Part shown: positions 1 to 6,127 of the stretch, one piece after another
Position numbering within the stretch: position 1 is the first letter of the stretch
How the letters are laid out: each line of letters opens with the position of its first letter
Assembly: GCA_030150585.1 (NCBI GenBank)
Contig: JASLFM010000130.1
Coordinates: 1-6,127, forward strand
Length of the DNA: 6,127 bases
Source of the DNA: Acidovorax sp.
GTDB lineage: Bacteria > Pseudomonadota > Gammaproteobacteria > Burkholderiales > Burkholderiaceae_C
Direction of reading: 5' to 3'
Notes under the pieces: model-generated
Database searches by the model: none
What the model was told of the DNA's origin: nothing
The model's input: the letters and a program-made list of their open reading frames with translations, nothing else
Made by a program: the position numbers and the translations under genes

Positions 1-131
1 ATGGCGATTCGGCCAAGCCCGCGGGCGATGCGCTGCACGCGGCCTACAGCAAGCGCACGATGGCTGCCGACATGCACGCCGCCATGCGCCACCTGGGCCA
101 CGAGCGCTTTGCCGTGCTGGCCCACGACCGG
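1..131 (+). pseudogene. Inverted partial copy of the alpha/beta hydrolase (fragment)
   Basis: Read on the plus strand in the frame starting at base 3, this stretch encodes the middle of the same hydrolase found on the minus strand at 131-502: it begins GDSAKPAGDALHAAYSKR and ends with LAHDR, the start of the nucleophile motif. It then leaves homology at 132, and its frame meets a TAG near 231. It differs from the other copy at six bases (40, 53, 76, 100, 110, 119). Three of these change residues: Val to Ala, and two Leu to His at positions where the family carries hydrophobic side chains. The copy has no start and runs off the left edge. It could be a degraded duplicate, but a foldback chimera at a contig end with base errors explains it as well or better. 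It should not be counted as an intact gene. Confidence 0.6.
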
Positions 132-279
132 TGCGCCACGCGCGCGCCCCGGTCGTGGGCAAGCACGGCGAAGCGCTCGAGGCCCAGGTGGCGCATGGCG
201 GCGAGCATGTCGGCAGCCATCGTGCGTTTGCTGTAGGCCACGTGCAGCGCATCGCCCGCGGGCTTGGCCGAATCGCCAT
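1..279. repeat. Large inverted repeat (131-base arms, 17-base spacer)
   Basis: The arms 1-131 and 149-279 are reverse complements of each other with six mismatches and no gaps, so base i pairs with base 280-i. The spacer is 132-148. Base 0 would have to be T to extend the match, so the left arm may be cut by the window edge. Both arms lie inside hydrolase coding sequence. There are no terminal repeats, transposase or target duplication to suggest a mobile element. The simplest readings are a strand-switch (foldback) event during replication or library amplification, or a genuine inverted partial duplication. Confidence 0.9.
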
Positions 280-502
280 AGCCGCGCAGGTCGGCCAGCA
301 CCAGCGTGAAATGCCGCGCGAGCTGCGGCGCCACCTTGTGCCAGATCGCGTGTGTCTGCGGGTGGCCGTGCAACAGCAACAGCGGCGGGCCGCTGCCGCC
401 GACGCGGACGTGGATGTGCACACCATCGGCCGTGGGGATGGCGTGCGGCGCAAAGCCGGGGAACAGCGCGGAGGCGGGCTCGGGCATGGTGGGTGGGGAC
501 AT
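131..502 (-). pseudogene. Alpha/beta hydrolase, haloacetate dehalogenase-like, N-terminal part only
   Basis: This is the N-terminal 124 residues of an alpha/beta-fold hydrolase. The core strands and oxyanion-loop region read LLLLHGHPQTHAIW (about 41-54), followed by LVLADLRGYGDSAKP (about 67-81). The nucleophile elbow is AHDRGAR, with Asp117 as the likely nucleophile. In fluoroacetate dehalogenases the matching Asp-Arg-x-x-Arg set is the nucleophile plus the two arginines that hold the substrate carboxylate. Epoxide hydrolases usually have Trp after this Asp, so the Arg favours the haloacetate dehalogenase branch. Catalytic activity is inferred. Homology stops at the junction with the inverted copy, so the cap domain, acid Asp and catalytic His are missing. 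Start 502 (MSPPT) is chosen because it lies just past the expected Bug stop; 487 (MPEP) is an alternative. Neither has a good ribosome binding site. The gene would be co-transcribed with the Bug receptor. Confidence 0.75.
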
Positions 503-509
503 GGGAGGG

Positions 510-1508
510 TCCGTCGACGGTGATGCCGCGCTCCTTGACGAGGCGCGCCCACTGGGGCATTTCTTTTTCGAGGCGCTCGCGCGCCTGCTCGGGCGTGCCG
601 GGCAGCGGATCAAAACCCTCGCGCGCCATGCGCTCCTTGAGGGCCGGGGCCTGCAGTGCCTTGTTGAGTGCGGCATTGAGCTGGCGCAGCACGGGCTGGG
701 GTGTGCCCGCCGGAGCGAACACCATGAACCAGGTCTCGAACGCATAGCCTGGCACCCCAGCTTCTGCAATGGAGGGTACCTCGGGCAACAGCGCCGAACG
801 CTGGGCCCCTGTCACCCCCAGGGCGCGCAGCTTGCCCGCCAGCACGTGCGGCCGCGCGGCCGACAGCACGGGAAAGCTCAGCGCCACCTGGCCCGACATG
901 GTGTCGACCAGCGCCGGGCCGCCGCCGCGGTACGGGATGTGCACGATGGGCACGTCCGCCGCACCTTTGAACAGCTCGGCCGCCATGTGAAAGGTGCTGC
1001 CCGCGCCCGCCGAGCCGTAGGAGTATCTGCCCGGCTGCGCCTTGAGCAATGCCACCAGCTCTTTCACGCTGCGCGCGGGCAGGTCGTTGTTCACCACCAG
1101 CACATGCTGCGAGCTCGCCACCATGCCGATGGGAGCGAGGTCCTTCAGCGTGTCGTAGGGCATGCGCGGCGTGAGCGCGGGGTTGATGGCCAGCGACACC
1201 GTCTGCAGGCCAATGGTGTAGCCGTCGGCCGGGGCCTTGGCCACCATGTCCACGCCGATGTTGCCGCCCGCGCCGCCCTTGTTCTCGATGAACATCGTGC
1301 TGCCCACGGCCTTGGCCCATTCGTCGGCCACCAGCCTCGCGGCGATGTCGGCGCTGCCGCCGGGCGCATAGGGCACCACCAGCCGGATGGGCTTGGCCGG
1401 ATAGGACTGGGCCTGGGCCGCGCCTACCGAGAGCGATGCGAGGGCCGCCGCTGCAACGCAACGGGCGAAGCGCATGAGGCCCTGGCGGCCTGGAGGGAAA
1501 AAGGTCAT
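510..1508 (-). CDS. Bug/TctC-family periplasmic solute receptor (no stop codon in frame)
   Basis: This is an extracytoplasmic solute-binding protein of the Bug (tripartite tricarboxylate transporter receptor) family, which is greatly expanded in Burkholderiales and typically binds small carboxylates or related ligands. The ligand here is unknown. Residues 1-33 form a signal peptide: an Arg-containing n-region, a hydrophobic stretch CVAAAALASLSVGAA, then AQA before QSYP, giving likely cleavage after residue 33. Family hallmarks follow: IRLVVPYAPGGSAD (41-54), ENKGGAGGNIG (75-85), VAKAPADGYTIG (89-100), YGSAGAGSTFHMAAE (164-178), HIPYRGGGPAL (190-200) and PGYAFETWF (253-261). Start 1508 has AAGGAG seven bases upstream. 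Homology ends at ERGITVD (residue 332), a normal family length, but the next codon is GGA, not a stop. The frame then stays open to the window edge with no further homology. No TctA or TctB membrane partner is present, as is common for orphan Bug receptors. Confidence 0.9.
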
Positions 1509-1515
1509 GGGGTGT

Positions 1516-1521
1516 CTCCTT
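1516..1521 (-). promoter_or_regulatory. Ribosome binding site of the Bug gene
   Basis: The minus strand reads AAGGAG seven bases before ATG 1508. It decides this start over the internal ATG at 1475, which would remove the first 11 residues of the signal peptide and has no comparable site. Confidence 0.8.
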
Positions 1522-1540
1522 GCTGGTCTGTTGTGCGGTC

Positions 1541-1569
1541 ATGATATGAATTACCCCAAACCACATAAA
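1541..1569 (-). promoter_or_regulatory. Candidate promoter for the Bug-hydrolase unit
   Basis: The minus strand carries TATCAT (1546-1541) as a -10 element and TTTATG (1569-1564) as a weak -35, with a 17-base spacer, predicting a transcript start near 1534. The poor -35 sits inside the second dyad, as expected for a promoter that needs a LysR-type activator. With this start, the LysR box is centred near -65 and the second dyad near -33. The element matches are modest, so this rests largely on spacing. Confidence 0.4.
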
Positions 1570-1574
1570 GTGGT
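1560..1574. promoter_or_regulatory. Second dyad, possible LysR activation site
   Basis: ACCAC and GTGGT form a five-base inverted repeat around ATAAA, centred at 1567. The centre is 32 bases (three helical turns) from the centre of the LysR box at 1599. This matches the usual distance between the recognition and activation sites of LysR regulators. Its sequence differs from the recognition site, which is normal for activation sites. Confidence 0.4.
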
Positions 1575-1587
1575 ACACACTTATTTC

Positions 1588-1610
1588 ATTCGTTAATTGA
1601 ATTCACGAAT
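1588..1610. promoter_or_regulatory. LysR-type recognition box (T-N11-A dyad)
   Basis: ATTCGT and ACGAAT are perfect inverted six-base arms separated by 11 bases that contain a further AATT-G-AATT symmetry. The innermost arm bases give exactly T-N11-A, the LysR consensus. It lies in the AT-rich gap between the divergent LysR and Bug genes and ends seven bases before the LysR ATG at 1618. This position suggests binding both activates the Bug promoter and blocks LysR's own transcription. Confidence 0.65.
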
Positions 1611-1617
1611 TAGCCCC

Positions 1618-2511
1618 ATGGATGGCTTCTCCGACCTGCGTTTTTTCTCTCTGCTGCTCAAGGAGGGCAGCCTGGCCGCGGCCGCGCAGCAGATGGGCGT
1701 CACGGCCCCTGCGCTGAGCCGGCGGCTCGCGCAGCTCGAAAAGCGCCTGGGCGTGCGCTTGCTGCACCGGACCACGCGGCGCATGCACCTCACGCCCGAG
1801 GGGGAGACCTACCTGCTCGAAGGCGCGCGGGTGCTGGCCGACCTCGAGGCGCTGGAGCGCACCGTGTCGGGCGCGCGCAGCACGCCGCGCGGGCGCCTGC
1901 GCATCGCGGCCACGCTGGGGTTCGGCCGCGTGCGGCTCGCGCCCGCGCTCTCGGCCTTCTCGCGCGAGTACCCGCAGGTGGAGGTGCAGCTGCACCTGAC
2001 CGAGCGGCCCGTGAACCTCGTCGAGCAAGGGTTCGACGCCGTGGTGCGCTTCGGCGAGCTGCCCGATTCCCGGCTCACGGCGCGGCGCCTGCTGCCCAAC
2101 GCCCGCGTGCTGTGCGCCACGCCTGCCTACCTGGCCCAGGCGGGCGAGCCCCGCTCCCCCGCGGACCTGCTCGCGCACCGCTGCATCGTGCTGCGCGAGA
2201 GCGATGCCACCTACGGCACCTGGCACCTGCGCCAAGGGCAGCAACACGAAAGCGTGAAGGTGCGCGGCCCGCTCTCCACCAACGACGGCGGAGCAGCACT
2301 GGCCTGGGCGCTGGATGGCCAGGGCATCCTCGCGCGCTCGCTGTGGGACGTGCAGCCCCATCTGGAGGCCGGGCGGCTGCGCCAGGTCCTGGCCGCCTGG
2401 ACGCTGCCACCGTCCGACGTGTACCTGGTCTACCCCACGCGAAGCGATCTGTCGGCCAAGACGCGGGCGCTGTCGGAATTCCTGCGGGACTGGTTCAGCC
2501 GGACCCCTTGA
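1618..2511 (+). CDS. LysR-family transcriptional regulator (CrgA/DmlR-like)
   Basis: A 297-residue LysR-type regulator, the usual length. The N-terminal winged helix-turn-helix spans about 5-63, with the recognition helix region SLAAAAQQMGVTAPALSRRL (18-37), then EKRLGVRLLHRTTRR and LTPEG. The effector-binding domain covers about 91-293, beginning RGRLRIAATLGFGR. It contains QGFDAVVRFGELPDSRL (137-153), where CrgA/DmlR-type members have a similar segment, and ends with YLVYPTRSDLSAKTRALSEFL (269-289). ATG 1618 is chosen because the helix-turn-helix then starts at the normal distance. The frame can be extended to TTG 1597, but that lies inside the LysR box. No Shine-Dalgarno sequence precedes 1618. 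Being divergent from the Bug-hydrolase pair, it most likely controls that unit in response to the unknown substrate and represses itself. Confidence 0.93.
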   Translation: MDGFSDLRFFSLLLKEGSLAAAAQQMGVTAPALSRRLAQLEKRLGVRLLHRTTRRMHLTPEGETYLLEGARVLADLEALERTVSGARSTPRGRLRIAATLGFGRVRLAPALSAFSREYPQVEVQLHLTERPVNLVEQGFDAVVRFGELPDSRLTARRLLPNARVLCATPAYLAQAGEPRSPADLLAHRCIVLRESDATYGTWHLRQGQQHESVKVRGPLSTNDGGAALAWALDGQGILARSLWDVQPHLEAGRLRQVLAAWTLPPSDVYLVYPTRSDLSAKTRALSEFLRDWFSRTP

Positions 2512-2541
2512 TTTTTCGCGCAGCTTGCCGATAACTCCGGC

Positions 2542-2882
2542 ATGTCCATCTCCGCTACCTCATCCGCCACGCCCTCCGGTGCCCTGCAGGGTGCAGGCGG
2601 CGGCGCCAGCGACCTCGCGGCGCTGCAGCGCAAGTTGCGCGAGCTCACCGATGCACTCCAGCGCGTGCCCACCGAGGACGGCGATGCCAAGGCCAAGCAG
2701 CAGAAGGCCAAGCTGCTACAGGCCCAGATCCAGATGGTGCAGCAGCAGATCGAGGCCCTGATGCGCCAGAAACAGCAGGATCAGCTCGACAAGCAGCGCG
2801 AAAAGCAGCAGCACAGCGAGCTCGAGGCCCAGCGCCAGGGCCGCAAGCCACCTACGCCGGGGCTCGGTAAATCGGTCGATAC

Positions 2883-2892
<10 letters not shown>
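2542..2892 (+). CDS. FlxA-like small coiled-coil protein
   Basis: A 116-residue protein with no signal peptide or membrane segment. After a Ser/Ala/Gly-rich start (1-23) comes a long charged, Gln-rich helical stretch (about 25-98) with heptad-like hydrophobics: LAALQRKLRELTDALQ (25-40), then KAKLLQAQIQMVQQQIEALM (55-74). The tail is Pro/Gly-containing (KPPTPGLGK). The pattern fits the FlxA-like family; E. coli FlxA is a sigma-28-controlled, flagellum-associated gene of unknown function. No role can be assigned here. It begins 30 bases after the LysR stop on the same strand, with no clear promoter or ribosome binding site in the gap, so read-through from LysR is possible. Its last 10 bases overlap the end of the convergent yejF gene. 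Confidence 0.8.
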
Positions 2893-4519
<1,627 letters not shown>

Positions 4520-4523
<4 letters not shown>

Positions 4524-5608
4524 TGGTCTGCCTTTCGCGGATCGAGCGCATCGCGCAGCGCGTCGCCCATGAAGGTGAGCAGCAGCAGCGTGGTGACCAG
4601 CACGCCGAAAGTGGACAGCGAGATCCACCAAGCGTCGATGCTGCCCTTGCCCTGGTTCAGCAGCTCCCCCAGGCTGGGTGTGCCCGGCGGCACGCCCAGA
4701 CCCAGGAAATCGAGCGAGGTGAGCGCGAGGATGGCCGCGCTCATGCGGAACGGCAGGAAGGTGACCACCGGCGTGAGGCTGTTGGGCAGGATGTGGCGCC
4801 AGATGATCTGCCCGTTGGGCACTCCGAGAGCACGCGCGGCCTTCACGTAGTCGAGCTGGCGGTTGCGCAGGAACTCGGCGCGCACATAGTCCGACAGCCC
4901 CATCCAGCCGAACAGCGACAGCAGCACGAGCAGCAGCCCCACGCTGGGTGCGAACACGGCGCTGAAGATGATGAGCAGGTACAGCTCGGGCATGGAGCCC
5001 CAGATCTCGATGAAGCGCTGGAAGGCCAGGTCCGTGCGCCCGCCGAAGAAGCCCTGGATGGCCCCCGTGATCACGCCCAGCAGCACGCCCGTCACGGTGA
5101 GCGCCAGGCCGAACAGCACGCTCACGCGAAAGCCGTAGATGAGCTGGGCCAGCAGGTCGCGCCCGCGGTCGTCGGTGCCCAGCCAGTTGTCGCGCGTGGG
5201 CGCCGACGGGTTGGGCGCCTTGGCGAAGTAGTTGATGGTGTTCTTGCCGTACGGGTTGAGCGTGTACAGCGCCCAGTTGCCGCCCCGCGAGAGCTGCTCG
5301 CGGATGAAGGGGTCGAGGTAGTCGGTGGGCGTCTCGAAATCGCCGCCGAAGGTCTTCTCGGGGTAGTCCGTCCACAGCGGCCAGTAGGTCTGGCCTTCGT
5401 AGCGCACGACGAGCGGCCGGTCGTTGCTGATGAGCTCGGCCCCGAGGCTCAGCACCACCAGCACGCAGAACAGCAGCAGGCTCCAGTAGCCCAGCCGGTT
5501 GCGGCGAAAGCGCAGCCACGCGCGGCGCGCAGGCGAGAGCGAGGCCGGGGCCTCGGGCGTGGCAAGGGAAAGCGCGGCGGCGGCGTCGTTCATCGGTTCG
5601 GCGGGCAT
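4520..5608 (-). CDS. yejE: YejE, inner-membrane permease of peptide ABC importer
   Basis: A 362-residue binding-protein-dependent permease. After a short cytoplasmic start (RRAWLRFRRNRLGYWSL) comes TM1 (about 41-60). A periplasmic loop of roughly 80-100 residues with FGGDFETPTDYLDPF is characteristic of the YejE branch. Then follow LGTDDRGRDLLAQL (143-156) and further membrane segments at about 162-184, 207-235, 280-300 and 329-349. The EAA motif that docks on the ATPase is DYVKAARALGVPNGQIIWRH (253-272). It begins three bases after the yejB stop with no Shine-Dalgarno sequence, so translation probably re-initiates; Met6 (5593) is an alternative start. It overlaps yejF by ATGA. Confidence 0.95.
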
Positions 5609-5611
5609 CGG

Positions 5612-6127
5612 TCAGTCGAATTTCACGCGCGGGTCCACCCACACATAGCACAGGTCGCTGATGAGCTTGGTCACGAGCCCGATCAGCGTGAACAGGTACA
5701 GCGTGCCCAGCACCACGGGGTAGTCGCGGCGGATCACGCTCTCATAGCTCAAGAGGCCCAGTCCGTCGAGCGAGAACAGGGTCTCGATGAGCAGCGAGCC
5801 CGCGAAGAACGCGCCGATGAATGCCGCCGGAAAGCCCGTGATGATGGGAATCAGCGCGTTGCGGAACACATGCTTCCAGAGCACCTGCCGCTCCGACAAC
5901 CCCTTGGCGCGCGCCGTGAGCACGTACTGCTTGCGGATCTCTTCCAGGAACGCGTTCTTGGTCAGCATGGTGATAACCGCAAAACTGCCCGCCACGCTGG
6001 CCGTGACGGGCAGCGCGATGTGCCAGAGGTAGTCCGCGATGCGCGCGCCCCACGACAGTTCCTCCCAGTTCGCCGAGGTCAGTCCGCGCAAGGGGAACCA
6101 CTGCAGCTGCCCCCCGAAGATGACCAG
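5612..6127 (-). CDS. yejB: YejB, inner-membrane permease of peptide ABC importer (C-terminal part)
   Basis: The gene enters from the right edge. The last 171 residues are present of a protein usually about 360 long, with the frame open from base 6127. The fragment starts LVIFGGQLQWFPLRGLTS, a YejB hallmark around WFPLRGLTS. It then carries ELSWGARIADYLWHIALPV, membrane segments at about 38-56, 90-115 and 140-158, and the EAA loop YVLTARAKGLSERQVLWKH (68-86). It ends DPRVKF-Asp before TGA. With YejE it forms the membrane channel for peptide import. The TTG at 6091 is internal, not a start. The missing N-terminus and yejA would lie to the right of the window. Confidence 0.95.
   Translation of the reverse strand: MVIFGGQLQWFPLRGLTSANWEELSWGARIADYLWHIALPVTASVAGSFAVITMLTKNAFLEEIRKQYVLTARAKGLSERQVLWKHVFRNALIPIITGFPAAFIGAFFAGSLLIETLFSLDGLGLLSYESVIRRDYPVVLGTLYLFTLIGLVTKLISDLCYVWVDPRVKFD

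Noticed and set aside
1..279. Inverted repeat as a terminator, insertion sequence end or attachment site
   Set aside because: The arms are coding sequence of one gene, far longer than a terminator stem. No transposase, target duplication or integrase is nearby.
306..1544. 412-codon open frame on the plus strand opposite the Bug gene and hydrolase
   Set aside because: It is a shadow of the Bug receptor, whose signal peptide, ribosome binding site and family motifs are clear on the other strand.
610..1578. 322-codon minus-strand frame covering the same bases as Bug
   Set aside because: It is in a different frame with Gly/Arg/His-rich composition and no signal peptide. The Bug frame one register away carries all the homology.
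2512..2541. Rho-independent terminator after the LysR gene
   Set aside because: There is a short T-run just after the LysR stop but no convincing GC-rich stem before it.
4524..5651. Upstream in-frame extension of yejF to a 922-codon protein
   Set aside because: The extension overlaps the whole of yejE out of frame and is Arg/Ala-rich shadow sequence. The ATGA-coupled start at 4523 gives the normal YejF length.

Overview
The window is a GC-rich stretch with the codon use and gene families of a beta-proteobacterium. A Bug-family periplasmic receptor, a CrgA/DmlR-type LysR regulator and the Yej peptide transporter together suggest Comamonadaceae (Acidovorax-like), which is an inference from gene content only. 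Both ends cut through genes, so this may be a whole short contig.

Left part (1-1508, minus strand). A Bug/TctC-type solute receptor (start 1508) has a clear signal peptide and a good ribosome binding site. It is followed by the first 124 codons of an alpha/beta hydrolase that resembles haloacetate (fluoroacetate) dehalogenases. The hydrolase breaks just after its nucleophile Asp. From there the sequence folds back on itself: bases 1-131 are an inverted copy, about 95% identical, of bases 149-279, with a 17-base spacer. The Bug frame has no stop where the family normally ends (GGA at 512-510 where TGA would fit), and it stays open to the window edge.

Middle (1509-2892). An AT-rich divergent control region separates the Bug gene from a plus-strand LysR regulator. 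It holds a near-perfect LysR box (ATTCGT-N11-ACGAAT, 1588-1610) and a second dyad (1560-1574) centred 32 bases away. The second dyad overlaps the -35 position of a plausible promoter reading toward Bug. This is the classical layout of a LysR regulator that controls its divergent neighbour and itself. A small FlxA-like coiled-coil protein follows the LysR gene on the same strand.

Right part (2883-6127, minus strand). Three tightly packed genes, yejB (C-terminal part only), yejE and yejF, encode the two permeases and the tandem ATPase of a YejABEF-type peptide/microcin C ABC importer. yejE and yejF overlap by ATGA, and the yejF stop overlaps the end of the convergent FlxA-like gene by 10 bases. 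The binding protein yejA is not in the window.

No RNA genes, insertion sequences, CRISPR arrays or clear rho-independent terminators were seen. I did not find a convincing new system. The points most worth a second look are the foldback at the left end, the missing Bug stop codon and the LysR operator layout.
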